The notes: generated from the letters alone by a model not told the origin. DNA of 31,448 nucleotides from Clostridium sp. (GCA_018371855.1 JAHAKD010000011.1:1-31448), one strand, 5' to 3'; counted from the stretch's first letter, positions 16,935-24,620 are shown. Made by a program: numbers and translations.

Positions 16935-17453
16935 TTAAGCTTTCTTTTTTACTTCTCTTACATATTCAGGAAAAATTTCCTCTATTTCGTGTTCCCCAGA
17001 CGTATTTAAAATCTTATCTGTATTTTCTAAAATACTTCCTATATTCTTATTAAATTCTATAATGTCATAACAATTAATTAATACTAATTCATCGTCTTTA
17101 TGGTTTTTCTTATACTTATTTAACATTTTGTTAATTTCCCTAACATATTTTTCATTTCCATTTATAATAATGTATTTCCTACTAGAATTATTAATTTGTT
17201 TTTCTAAATTTTTATAATCGTTCATTGTTTTAGCGTTCCAGTCTATTTCTTTAATTTTCTCTTTTAATTCTTCTTTTAAATTTAGTTTTGACAATAATAG
17301 TTTTACTGTTTTATCTAGACTGTTTTGTAAAACTGTGTAAATTTTGCAGTTTTCATGAATTTTTCTTTCCATATATGGAAGTAACATAGTTATTAAATGT
17401 ACTTCATTTACATAGAAACTAGACATCCTTTTAAAATTCTTTTCATAATACAT
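16935..17453 (-). CDS. Hypothetical protein, coiled-coil-like, unknown
   Basis: I do not recognise this 172-residue protein. It has no signal peptide or membrane helix, is rich in Lys, Glu, Asn and Ile, and looks mostly helical in its first two thirds. The segment KYIIINGNEKYVREINKML and LVLINCYDIIEFN suggest an alpha/beta part near the C-terminus. The start at 17453 is chosen because GGAGGG lies five bases before it; an in-frame ATG 14 codons upstream lacks a ribosome site. It is divergent from spoIIR and upstream of the pyrophosphorylase gene, so a link to sporulation or envelope synthesis is only a guess. Confidence 0.8.
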   Translation of the reverse strand: MYYEKNFKRMSSFYVNEVHLITMLLPYMERKIHENCKIYTVLQNSLDKTVKLLLSKLNLKEELKEKIKEIDWNAKTMNDYKNLEKQINNSSRKYIIINGNEKYVREINKMLNKYKKNHKDDELVLINCYDIIEFNKNIGSILENTDKILNTSGEHEIEEIFPEYVREVKKKA

Positions 17454-17568
17454 AGTATCCCTCCAATATTTTTGGCTACTTACAAATTTTACCATTCGTT
17501 GTTTTTAATGTCAATATTTTCCATTTTTGTTTTTGGTAATTTCATCGACAAATATTTTATATTCTTAT

Positions 17569-17598
17569 GTATATTTTTTAAAATTTCAGTTCATATTC
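17569..17598 (+). promoter_or_regulatory. Candidate sigma-F promoter of spoIIR
   Basis: GTATA (17569-17573), a 15-base spacer and GTTCATATTC (17589-17598) resemble the forespore sigma-F consensus (GYWTA, 15 bases, GGnnAnAHTR), with mismatches at positions 2 and 10 of the -10 element. spoIIR is a known sigma-F target, which supports the call. Confidence 0.45.
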
Positions 17599-17625
17599 CT
17601 ATTAATCATATATAGGAGGTTACAT

Positions 17626-18267
17626 ATGAAAAAGAAATTAAATTTTTTCTTAATTTTAACTTTACTAATATTTTTATATATTGTTCTGCTTTCGTTTAAT
17701 TATAGCCAATCAATTTCTTGCAATCTATCAGATAGTGTACTTAGACTACACATCATTGCAAATAGTGATTCTTCTACTGACCAGGAGTTAAAATTAAAAG
17801 TAAGAGACAATATAATAGAATATATAAATACTTTAACTTCTAGCTATTCAGATAAAAAGGATGTTATTTCTATGGTTAATAATCACTTAGATTCATTTAA
17901 GGAAATCGCATTAAATACAATAAAAGAAAATGGATATAATTATGATGTTAATATCGAAATTGGAAATTTTCATTTTCCTACTAAATCATATGGCGATATT
18001 TCTTTCCCAGCAGGCAATTATGATGCTTTAAAAATCGAAATTGGTGATGCTATAGGACAAAATTGGTGGTGTGTATTATTCCCTCCTCTTTGTTTTGTGA
18101 ATTCCTCTACAGGTGTTGTTCCAGATGATTCTAAAAATACATTAAAAGAAAATATTAATTCCGAAAGTTATGAAATTATAAGCGAAGGAAATAACAGTAA
18201 TGATAATCCTTCTGCTATAAAAATTAAATTTAAAATAATTGAATTTTTTAATAATTTTACAAAATAA
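17626..18267 (+). CDS. spoIIR: Stage II sporulation protein R
   Basis: This 213-residue secreted signalling protein is made in the forespore and triggers SpoIIGA processing of pro-sigma-E in the mother cell. The N-terminal helix (about residues 6-24) is a signal or anchor sequence. The family hallmarks LRLHIIANSDSSTDQELKLK, then VRDNI, and NWWCVLFPPLCFV are present. The start at 17626 follows AGGAGG by six bases; a longer in-frame start at 17527 would cover the promoter and is rejected. It is followed by the murA promoter. Confidence 0.95.
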   Translation: MKKKLNFFLILTLLIFLYIVLLSFNYSQSISCNLSDSVLRLHIIANSDSSTDQELKLKVRDNIIEYINTLTSSYSDKKDVISMVNNHLDSFKEIALNTIKENGYNYDVNIEIGNFHFPTKSYGDISFPAGNYDALKIEIGDAIGQNWWCVLFPPLCFVNSSTGVVPDDSKNTLKENINSESYEIISEGNNSNDNPSAIKIKFKIIEFFNNFTK

Positions 18268-18290
18268 AAAAATATTTATTTATAATATAG

Positions 18291-18319
18291 TTGTCAATAT
18301 TATTGTTTTATGTTATATT
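18291..18319 (+). promoter_or_regulatory. Promoter of murA
   Basis: TTGTCA (18291-18296), 17 bases and TATATT (18314-18319) form a good housekeeping promoter. The start would be near 18326, three bases before a strong hairpin. Confidence 0.65.
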
Positions 18320-18328
18320 TTATTATGT

Positions 18329-18353
18329 ATAGAGTGTATATCACTCTATTTTT
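18329..18353 (+). terminator. Terminator-like hairpin after spoIIR / at the 5' end of the murA leader
   Basis: ATAGAGTG and CACTCTAT form a perfect 8-base-pair stem with a TATAT loop and a following T-run. It can end spoIIR transcription, but it lies downstream of the murA promoter, so murA mRNA would begin with it. It may serve as terminator, attenuator or 5' protective hairpin. Confidence 0.6.
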
Positions 18354-18401
18354 CATGTAATAAATTACTATTTGATAAAAAATATTATGGAGGTAATTAA
18401 T

Positions 18402-19664
18402 TTGGATAAATTGATAATAACAGGTGGCACTCCTTTAAAAGGTGAAGTTACAATTAGTGGAGCCAAAAATGCCGCAATTGCAATATTACCAGCAACACTT
18501 TTAATTAATGGTACTTGTACAATAGAAAATGTACCAAATATTAGCGATGTTAAAATTTCTTGTAAAATACTAGAAGAATTAGGAGCAAAAATTGATTGGA
18601 TCAATGATAATACATTAACAATAGATACAACAAATATAACTTCTACACATGCTCCGTTAGATTTAACTAGAAAATTTAGAGCATCATATTATTTAATAGG
18701 CTCTTTACTTAGTAGATTTAAAAATGTAGAAGTAGGATTACCTGGTGGTTGCAATTTAGGTCCAAGACCTATAGATCAACATATAAAAGGATTTGAAGCT
18801 TTAGGAGCAAAGGTTGATGTTTCCCAAGGAAAGATTCTAGCTAAAGCTAAAAAATTAATTGGAAATTCTATATACTTAGATGTAGTATCTGTTGGTGCAA
18901 CAATAAATGTTATGCTATCTGCTGTTCTTGCAGAAGGTACAACAACAATTGATAATGCCGCAAAAGAACCTCATGTTGTTGACGTTGCTAACTTTTTAAA
19001 TACAATGGGAGCAGACATTCGTGGTGCCGGAACAGACATTATTAAAATAAATGGTGTAAAAGCTTTACATGGTAATGCTACATATTCAGTTGTTCCTGAT
19101 CAAATAGAAGCTGGTACTTTTATGCTAGCAGCAGTTGCCTCTAAAGGAGATATAACAATAAAAAATTGTATTACTAAGCACTTAGAGTGTGTAACAGCAA
19201 AATTATTAGAAATAGGTGCTCATGTAGAGGATATTGATGGTGATACTTTAAGAGTATGGGCTTCAAAGAGACCAAATAAAGCAGCAATAAAAACGGCGCC
19301 ATATCCTGGTTTTCCTACAGATTTACAACCTCAAATGGGTGTTGTATTAGCTATTGCAAATGGAACTAGTATAATTAATGAAAGTATTTGGGATTCTCGT
19401 TTTCAATATACTGCTGAACTAAATAAGATGGGAGCTAATATAACAGCTTCTGGAAAATCTGCTGTTTTCCAAGGGGTAAATGAATTATCAGCCGCACCTG
19501 TTTATTCTACAGACTTACGTGCAGGCGCTGCATTAATAATAGCGGGAACTATTGCAAAAGGGAAAACTGAAGTTTATAATCTAGAGCATATTGATAGAGG
19601 TTATGAGCACATCGAAGATAAATTTAGAAACTTAGGGGCTAAAATAGAAAGAGTCTCTGAATAA
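18402..19664 (+). CDS. murA: UDP-N-acetylglucosamine 1-carboxyvinyltransferase
   Basis: This 420-residue enzyme transfers enolpyruvate from PEP to UDP-GlcNAc, the first committed step of peptidoglycan synthesis. The start is a TTG at 18402, eight bases after GGAGG. With this start the catalytic pair falls at K22 and N23 (SGAKNAA), the classic MurA numbering. The ATG codons further upstream have no proper ribosome site. The active cysteine lies in PGGCNLGPRPIDQH (C117), and the conserved TDLQPQMG and RAGAALIIAG motifs follow. The cysteine form predicts fosfomycin sensitivity. walJ follows after 18 bases. Confidence 0.97.
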   Translation: MDKLIITGGTPLKGEVTISGAKNAAIAILPATLLINGTCTIENVPNISDVKISCKILEELGAKIDWINDNTLTIDTTNITSTHAPLDLTRKFRASYYLIGSLLSRFKNVEVGLPGGCNLGPRPIDQHIKGFEALGAKVDVSQGKILAKAKKLIGNSIYLDVVSVGATINVMLSAVLAEGTTTIDNAAKEPHVVDVANFLNTMGADIRGAGTDIIKINGVKALHGNATYSVVPDQIEAGTFMLAAVASKGDITIKNCITKHLECVTAKLLEIGAHVEDIDGDTLRVWASKRPNKAAIKTAPYPGFPTDLQPQMGVVLAIANGTSIINESIWDSRFQYTAELNKMGANITASGKSAVFQGVNELSAAPVYSTDLRAGAALIIAGTIAKGKTEVYNLEHIDRGYEHIEDKFRNLGAKIERVSE

Positions 19665-19682
19665 GCAAAGGATGAAATTAAT

Positions 19683-20474
19683 ATGTTAAATTTTAGAAGT
19701 TTATATAGTGGCAGTACTGGAAATAGTTTATTTATAGAAAGTGACAATACAAAGATATTAGTAGATAGCGGAGTTAGTTTGAAAAAGCTAACTTCTGCTT
19801 TATCTTCTAGTGATATATCTCTTAATGATATTAATGCCATTATTGTTACTCATGAACATTCTGATCACGTTCAAAGTTTAGGAATGGTTTCTTCTAAGTA
19901 TAACATACCAGTATATGCAAATGAAAAAACATGGAATGCAATGCCTAAGCAAAAGGAGAAAATTTCAGATTTAAACCAAAAGTTTTTTAAATCATATGAA
20001 AAATTTGAAATTGGTGATTTAATAATAGATCCTTTTTCTATCCCACATGATGCTGCAGACCCTTGTGGATTTAACATTATAAATAAAAATGAAAAAATTA
20101 GCATTGCAACAGATATCGGACATATGACTAAGTCAATTGTAAATAAATTGGATGGTAGCTCTTTTATTTTATTAGAGTCTAACTATGATCCAGAAATATT
20201 AAAATCTGGAAAATACCCATATTATTTAAAGACAAGGATTTTAGGCCCAAATGGTCATCTACCAAACGAGATGGCTGGTAAAACAATTGCTTACTTATTA
20301 AAAGGATCTTTAAAAGAAGTAATGCTTGGACATTTAAGTAAGGAAAATAATTTTCCAGAGTTAGCTTATCAAACAGTTATAGAAGAATTAATAAGCAGTA
20401 ATTTTGACGAAAATTCTATTAGAGTGTCTGTTGCTAATAGAAATGAACCAAGTAAAATAGTTACAGTTTCTTAA
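19683..20474 (+). CDS. walJ: MBL-fold hydrolase of the WalJ/YycJ family
   Basis: This 263-residue metallo-beta-lactamase-fold protein starts with LNFRSLYSGSTGNSLFIES, typical of WalJ/YycJ. The metal motif THEHSDH gives H57, H59, D61 and H62, and DIGHM and GHLSKEN supply the later ligands. Family members are linked to 5' exonuclease activity and coordination of DNA replication with cell division in Firmicutes; the exact substrate is not settled. AAGGATG precedes the ATG. It shares the murA transcript and ends before a strong terminator. Confidence 0.9.
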   Translation: MLNFRSLYSGSTGNSLFIESDNTKILVDSGVSLKKLTSALSSSDISLNDINAIIVTHEHSDHVQSLGMVSSKYNIPVYANEKTWNAMPKQKEKISDLNQKFFKSYEKFEIGDLIIDPFSIPHDAADPCGFNIINKNEKISIATDIGHMTKSIVNKLDGSSFILLESNYDPEILKSGKYPYYLKTRILGPNGHLPNEMAGKTIAYLLKGSLKEVMLGHLSKENNFPELAYQTVIEELISSNFDENSIRVSVANRNEPSKIVTVS

Positions 20475-20489
20475 CGTAGAATATTTTTT

Positions 20490-20526
20490 AACTGCTATAG
20501 ATAAAAATATATAGCAGTTTATTTTT
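20490..20526 (+). terminator. Terminator after murA-walJ
   Basis: AACTGCTATA pairs perfectly with TATAGCAGTT around a short A-rich loop, followed by TTATTTTTAT. It lies 16 bases after the walJ stop. Confidence 0.85.
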
Positions 20527-20584
20527 ATACTAACTACTATTAAACATTTTTAATACCTTTCAAAAAAAATTTAAGGAGTTTACC

Positions 20585-21067
20585 ATGTTATCAATTAATA
20601 TAATATGTATTGGAAAAATTAAAGAAAGTTTTTTTAAAGATGCTATAAATGAATACTCTAAAAGACTTTCTAAATATTGTAATTTAAATATAATAGAACT
20701 TTCTGATGAAAAATTACCTTCTAAATTAAACGATAAAATTATTGACAATATAAAGAATATTGAAGGTAAAAAAATATTATCGCATCTAAAAAAAGATTCA
20801 TATAAAATATGTTTAGATTTACATGGAAAACAATTTTCATCTGAAGAGTTTTCCTCTAAAATTGATTCAATATCTCTTAATTTTAATAGCTCAATTACAT
20901 TTATTATTGGTGGAACTTTAGGAATATCTTCTGAAGTTTTAAACTACGCAGATGAAAAAATTTGTTTTTCGAAAATGACCTTTCCACACCAATTAATACG
21001 TGTATTTTTGTTAGAGCAATTATTTAGAGCTTTTAAAATTTCTAATAATGAAACTTATCATTGGTAA
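20585..21067 (+). CDS. rlmH: 23S rRNA pseudouridine(1915) N3-methyltransferase
   Basis: This 160-residue SPOUT-class enzyme methylates pseudouridine 1915 in helix 69 of 23S rRNA. Typical parts are the start INIICIGKIKESFFKDAINE, then YSKRL, the SAM-binding knot FIIGGTLGISSEVL, and the end FPHQLIRVFLLEQLFRAF with a terminal YHW, where most members end YHK or YHH. AAGGAG lies seven bases before the ATG. Length matches the family. Confidence 0.95.
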   Translation: MLSINIICIGKIKESFFKDAINEYSKRLSKYCNLNIIELSDEKLPSKLNDKIIDNIKNIEGKKILSHLKKDSYKICLDLHGKQFSSEEFSSKIDSISLNFNSSITFIIGGTLGISSEVLNYADEKICFSKMTFPHQLIRVFLLEQLFRAFKISNNETYHW

Positions 21068-21079
21068 TATATGGGGGCT

Positions 21080-21171
21080 ACAGAAGGAACATTATATTAT
21101 TTTTTTATGTAATTATTCATTTATTGGGGGAGCTATAATAATTATATACATTCAAAAATTGCTCCTTCTGT
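21080..21171. repeat. Long-range inverted repeat downstream of rlmH
   Basis: ACAGAAGGAAC (21080-21090) and GCTCCTTCTGT (21161-21171) can pair over 10-11 base pairs. GGGGGAGC at about 21126-21133 can pair instead with the same right arm (GCTCC), so two structures are mutually exclusive. It lies in the convergent gap between rlmH and the mini-gene on the other strand. No U-run follows either arm. Confidence 0.45.
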
Positions 21172-21178
21172 AAGATTA

Positions 21179-21283
21179 TTAACTATTTTTTAATTTGTAT
21201 TGGATTTTTTTCGAAATAATTTGTTGAATCGTTTTTTTTATAAAAAAATAAATTGAAATAAAAATTAATATTTTAAAAAACAT
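21179..21283 (-). CDS. Predicted 34-residue membrane mini-protein
   Basis: A short frame on the minus strand starts at ATG 21283 with GAGG four bases upstream and a strong promoter 20 bases further. It encodes a hydrophobic N-terminal half (MFFKILIFISIYFFI) and a lysine/glutamine-rich C-terminal half (KKTIQQIISKK and so on), ending at TAA 21179. The shape, one membrane helix plus a basic tail, is seen in small regulatory membrane proteins and type I toxins; no antisense RNA could be shown. A+T-rich sequence can yield such frames by chance. The promoter and ribosome site raise its credibility. Confidence 0.5.
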   Translation of the reverse strand: MFFKILIFISIYFFIKKTIQQIISKKIQYKLKNS

Positions 21284-21309
21284 ATTTCCTCTTTGAATTA
21301 ATTTTTTAT

Positions 21310-21338
21310 ATCTTACTCTCTTTTTATTTACTTGTCAA
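21310..21338 (-). promoter_or_regulatory. Strong promoter downstream of spmB
   Basis: A perfect TTGACA (21338-21333), 17 bases and TAAGAT (21315-21310) point away from spmB into the 34-codon mini-gene, with a start near 21303. No annotated gene lies downstream on this strand, so the promoter argues for an unannotated product. Confidence 0.65.
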
Positions 21339-21359
21339 CAAAAACTCTTCGACATTTTT

Positions 21360-21884
21360 CTACATATAGTTGAATATCAGAATAGCTGTAGCTACACCTA
21401 CAAAATTTGCTATTAGTGATGAAATCAATGTAAATCTTATTTTTTTTACTCCAATAGAACTGGTATATAAAGCTATTGTATAAAAAGTTGTTTCTGTAGC
21501 TCCCATTATTGTTGATGCAATTAAACCAATCTTACTATCAACCCCATTTTCTTGCATAATATTTGTCGCAATTCCCATGGATGCACTTCCGGAAATTGGT
21601 CTTAAAATAGCTAATGGCATTATTTCTGCAGGAATATTTAATAATTTTAGCAATGGTGAAATTAACTCTATCACAAAATTAATTATTCCAGAACTTTTTA
21701 ATAAATTAATAGCTAAAAATATTGCTAATAAAGTTGGAAATAATTCAATTACTATTTTTACTCCCTTCTTTGCCCCAACAATAAAAATATCATATACATT
21801 CTTTTTCTCTGCAATTCCATATCCTATCGCGAAAACAATTACAAAAGGTATTATAATCGTTGAAATATAATTTATAAAATTCAT
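21360..21884 (-). CDS. spmB: Spore maturation protein B
   Basis: This 174-residue polytopic membrane protein acts with SpmA in spore core dehydration. It has about four to five hydrophobic helices and the conserved segments IVGAKKGVKIVIELFPTLLA, PLAILRPISGSASMGI and STIMGATETTFYTIALYTSS (the nucleoside-recognition/Gate domain of this family). The ATG overlaps the stop codon of the frame-shifted spmA reading (ATGA), so the pair is expected to be translationally coupled. The gene is intact. Confidence 0.95.
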   Translation of the reverse strand: MNFINYISTIIIPFVIVFAIGYGIAEKKNVYDIFIVGAKKGVKIVIELFPTLLAIFLAINLLKSSGIINFVIELISPLLKLLNIPAEIMPLAILRPISGSASMGIATNIMQENGVDSKIGLIASTIMGATETTFYTIALYTSSIGVKKIRFTLISSLIANFVGVATAILIFNYM

Positions 21885-22466
21885 TTACGAGCTCCTTTTT
21901 TAGATAATATTTTTACAGATGTTATTCCTGCTATTGCTGCAACAATCGTAGCTATCCAAACAGGCAATATGATTCTAGAAGGATTGCTCGAACCGAAGTG
22001 AACTTCTTATTGCTATTACAGTAGTTGGAATAAGTTGTATTGATATCGTATTTAAAACAATAAACATTATCATTGAATCTGATAGCTCTTCTTTGTTTGA
22101 GTTTTCCTCTTGTAATGTTTTTATTGCTTTTAATCCTAATGGAGTAGCAGCATTACCTAGTCCTAATAGATTTGCCACAATATTCATAGACATTTCTTTA
22201 TATGCTTTATTTTCTTTGTTTATATCTGGAAATAAAAATTTCATAAGTGGTGATAAACATTTAGTTATCTTATTAATTAGAGTCGTTTCTTTAATGATTT
22301 CCATTATCCCATTCCACATGCACATAACGCCAATAAAACTTAGAATCATTTCAACCGTTTGTTTACATGATTCAAAAATAGCATTATTTAATTCATTCAT
22401 ATTAAATTTAAATACTGCATAAATAAATGAAATAATGATAAAACCTGGCCATAACTTATTTAACAT
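21881..22466 (-). CDS. spmA: Spore maturation protein A, reading frame interrupted by a +1 shift
   Basis: The N-terminal 157 residues (MLNKLWPGFIIISFIYAVFK onward; GLGNAATPLGLKAIKTLQ; SIQLIPTTVIAIRSSL) are clear SpmA. In the same frame translation then gives RFEQSF and stops at 21975. Skipping one base after codon 157 (CTT at 21998-21996, next codon CGG) restores GSSNPSRIILPVWIATIVAA and onward to a TGA at 21881 that overlaps the spmB ATG. The restored product is 194 residues, close to the usual SpmA length. The break may be a base-calling or assembly error, a recent mutation, or a programmed +1 frameshift; the sequence alone cannot decide. GGGGG precedes the ATG. Confidence 0.85.
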
Positions 22467-22557
22467 TCTATTTCCCCCATATTTTATTTTATTAATTCAG
22501 GTTTAAATTTATACAAACTATTTCCAAAAATAGGAAAATATAATTCTTGTTAAATTA

Positions 22558-22586
22558 TTGACCAAAAAGATAAAATATGGTATTAT
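22558..22586 (+). promoter_or_regulatory. Promoter of the abrB-type gene
   Basis: TTGACC (22558-22563), 17 bases and TATTAT (22581-22586) precede the gene, with a second possible -10 (TATAAT) ten bases later. The leader would be about 35 bases. Confidence 0.6.
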
Positions 22587-22629
22587 TGTAGTATAATTTG
22601 TCGTTTAATTTGATTAGGGAGGATTGTAA

Positions 22630-22881
22630 ATGAAATCAACAGGAATTGTAAGAAGAGTGGATGAATTAGGAAGAGTTGTTATTCCTATAGAGTTAAGAAA
22701 TAAATTTGACATAAAAGAAAAAGATCCAATAGAAATATATGTTGATGGATCTTCCATAGTTCTAAAAAAATATGAACCTAATTGCATCTTTTGTGGAAGC
22801 ACAAAAAAATTAATTACTTATAAAGATAAATTAGTTTGCCCAAAATGTATAGAAAATTTAGCTAAAACAGAAGATAAATAA
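22630..22881 (+). CDS. abrB: AbrB-family transition-state regulator with zinc-type C-terminus
   Basis: This 83-residue DNA-binding protein starts MKSTGIVRRVDELGRVVIPI, then ELR, the swapped-hairpin AbrB DNA-binding domain. AbrB proteins repress post-exponential and sporulation genes during growth. The C-terminus holds two CxxC pairs (C52/C55 in CIFC, C70/C73 in CPKC), suggesting a small zinc ribbon. AGGGAGG lies before the ATG. As in Bacillus, it is convergent with rsmI and its neighbour, and a shared terminator separates them. Confidence 0.93.
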   Translation: MKSTGIVRRVDELGRVVIPIELRNKFDIKEKDPIEIYVDGSSIVLKKYEPNCIFCGSTKKLITYKDKLVCPKCIENLAKTEDK

Positions 22882-22890
22882 AATATATAT

Positions 22891-22924
22891 AAAAAAGATT
22901 GTAATTAACATTACAATCTTTTTT
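22891..22924. terminator. Bidirectional terminator between abrB and rsmI
   Basis: AAAAAAGATTGTAA pairs perfectly with TTACAATCTTTTTT (14 base pairs, 6-base loop). A/T-runs at both ends let it serve abrB on the plus strand and rsmI on the minus strand. Confidence 0.9.
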
Positions 22925-22938
22925 ATGTCTTTATTAAA

Positions 22939-23766
22939 TTAGTTTATAAAATGTTGATAAATTTCATTCTTTGGAACATTCCTATCTTTTGCAATCCTCT
23001 TTATTATATCTTTTTTATCTAATCCTTTTCTTTTATAGTATTCAAAATGTTCTTCTAATGTTAATTTGTTTAATTCATTTTCTTCATTCTCATCTATATC
23101 ACCATTTTCATCTATAATTATTACATATTCACCTTTAGGTGTTCTTATTTTCTCTTGTGCTTCTTTAACGGTTCCTCTAATAAATTCTTCGTGTATTTTT
23201 GTTAGTTCCCTAGCTACTACAATCTTTCTATCTCCTACATAATTTTCTAAATCTTTTAAAGTATTTATAATTTTGTGTGGAGCTTCATATAAAATTATAG
23301 TATTTTTATTGTTTCTAATTTGTTCTAATTCTTTAGTTCTTATTTTTTTATTTAAAGATAAAAATCCATAAAAAGTAAAGCTCCTTGTATTTACTCCTGC
23401 TGCCATTAAGGCTGTTATTATCGCACAAGCTCCTGGAATTGGAATAACTTCTATATTTCTTTCTAACGCTTCTTTTACAATAAATTCTCCTGGATCGGAA
23501 ATAACAGGTGTTCCAGCATCTGAAATTAAAGCAATATTATTCCCTTCTTCTATTTTATTTAATATCATATCTGTTTTTTCTTCTTCATTATGTCTATGAT
23601 AACTTATTAAGGGCTTAGTAATTTCTAAATGATTCAGTAATTTTAATGAGTGCCTTGTATCTTCTGCTATTATTATATCAACTTGTTTTAATGTGTTAAT
23701 AGCTCTTAATGTAATATCATCTAAATTCCCTATAGGTGTTGCTACTATGTAAAGTTTACCTTTCAT
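22939..23766 (-). CDS. rsmI: 16S rRNA cytidine(1402) 2'-O-methyltransferase
   Basis: This 275-residue tetrapyrrole-methylase-fold enzyme methylates the ribose of C1402 in 16S rRNA. The start MKGKLYIVATPIGNLDDITL, the motif EDTRHSLKLLNH, and SDAGTPVISDPGE are the classical RsmI/YraL signatures, followed by IPIPGACAIITALMAAG. A C-terminal helical part carries RNVPKNEIYQHF. It begins eight bases after the methyltransferase gene upstream, so the two are surely one operon, matching the Bacillus yabB - yabC arrangement (without a yazA-type gene between). Confidence 0.96.
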   Translation of the reverse strand: MKGKLYIVATPIGNLDDITLRAINTLKQVDIIIAEDTRHSLKLLNHLEITKPLISYHRHNEEEKTDMILNKIEEGNNIALISDAGTPVISDPGEFIVKEALERNIEVIPIPGACAIITALMAAGVNTRSFTFYGFLSLNKKIRTKELEQIRNNKNTIILYEAPHKIINTLKDLENYVGDRKIVVARELTKIHEEFIRGTVKEAQEKIRTPKGEYVIIIDENGDIDENEENELNKLTLEEHFEYYKRKGLDKKDIIKRIAKDRNVPKNEIYQHFIN

Positions 23767-23774
23767 TTTTCCCC

Positions 23775-24512
23775 CTATTTTTTATTATATATTTTTAATA
23801 TTTCATCTGTATATGTATTATCTTCATTGTAAATAACTAATGGTCTTTCTATTTCTAAAAATGATTTAGCATTTTTTACTCCCTTTATCAAAATTAAATT
23901 AGGTTTATTATTAATTTTTGGATAAACTAATCTTAATTTTTTAGGTTCTATCTTATATTTTTTAAATAAATTTATTATTTCAGCTAATCTTTCTGGTCTA
24001 TTTACCATATAAAATGCACCTTTATCTTTTAAGACATTACTTCCATAAGAAATAAAATCTTCTAAATTAGCTGTAATTTCATGTCTAGAAATTAATTTAT
24101 TTATATTTTCATTTTTCACACCACAATTTTCTTTTTTATATGGTGGATTTGTAACAATTGCATTAATAGAATTTTTATCTAAATATTTCTCTATATTTTT
24201 TATATTATCATTAATTATTTCGATTGTATTTTCTAAGTTATTTAATTTAACACTCCTGCCCGCCATTTCTGAAATTTCCTTTTGAATTTCTAAAGCATAT
24301 ATTTTTCTACATTCTGTCTTTTTTGATAGTAATATACTTATTATTCCTGTACCAGTTCCTATATCTAATACATTACTATCTTTTTTTAAATCTTTTGCAA
24401 AATCACTTAATAAAATACTATCTATACCAAAACAAAAATAGTTTTCATTTTGTATGATTTTTAATCCTTTATATTCTAAATCATCTATTCTTTCATTTTC
24501 TTTTAAATCCAT
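23775..24512 (-). CDS. N6-adenine methyltransferase of the TrmN6/YabB family
   Basis: This 245-residue class I SAM methyltransferase has motif I DIGTGTGI (residues 50-57) and the N6-amino-methylase motif NPPY (122-125). The opening DDLEYKGLKIIQNENYFCFG, then IDSILLSDF, is typical of tRNA1(Val) (adenine37-N6)-methyltransferase-like proteins. The exact RNA target in Clostridia is not established. Its leader holds an imperfect hairpin (GGCTTTGC with GCATAGCC, 24537-24557). rsmI follows directly. Confidence 0.9.
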   Translation of the reverse strand: MDLKENERIDDLEYKGLKIIQNENYFCFGIDSILLSDFAKDLKKDSNVLDIGTGTGIISILLSKKTECRKIYALEIQKEISEMAGRSVKLNNLENTIEIINDNIKNIEKYLDKNSINAIVTNPPYKKENCGVKNENINKLISRHEITANLEDFISYGSNVLKDKGAFYMVNRPERLAEIINLFKKYKIEPKKLRLVYPKINNKPNLILIKGVKNAKSFLEIERPLVIYNEDNTYTDEILKIYNKK

Positions 24513-24591
24513 AATTATTCCTCAATATTAGAAAGTGGCTTTGCAATTGGCATAGCCCTATGAAACTTAATATTATTATTTCATAAAAATT

Positions 24592-24620
24592 TTGACATTT
24601 TTTCTGAAACAATATAAATT
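24592..24620 (+). promoter_or_regulatory. Promoter of the 46-codon mini-gene
   Basis: A perfect TTGACA (24592-24597), 17 bases and TAAATT (24615-24620) point to the mini-gene at 24673. A TATAAT-like site a little downstream is an alternative. Confidence 0.5.

Noticed and set aside
17527..17625. Longer start of SpoIIR
   Set aside because: The extension covers the candidate sigma-F promoter and has no ribosome site; AGGAGG precedes the ATG at 17626.
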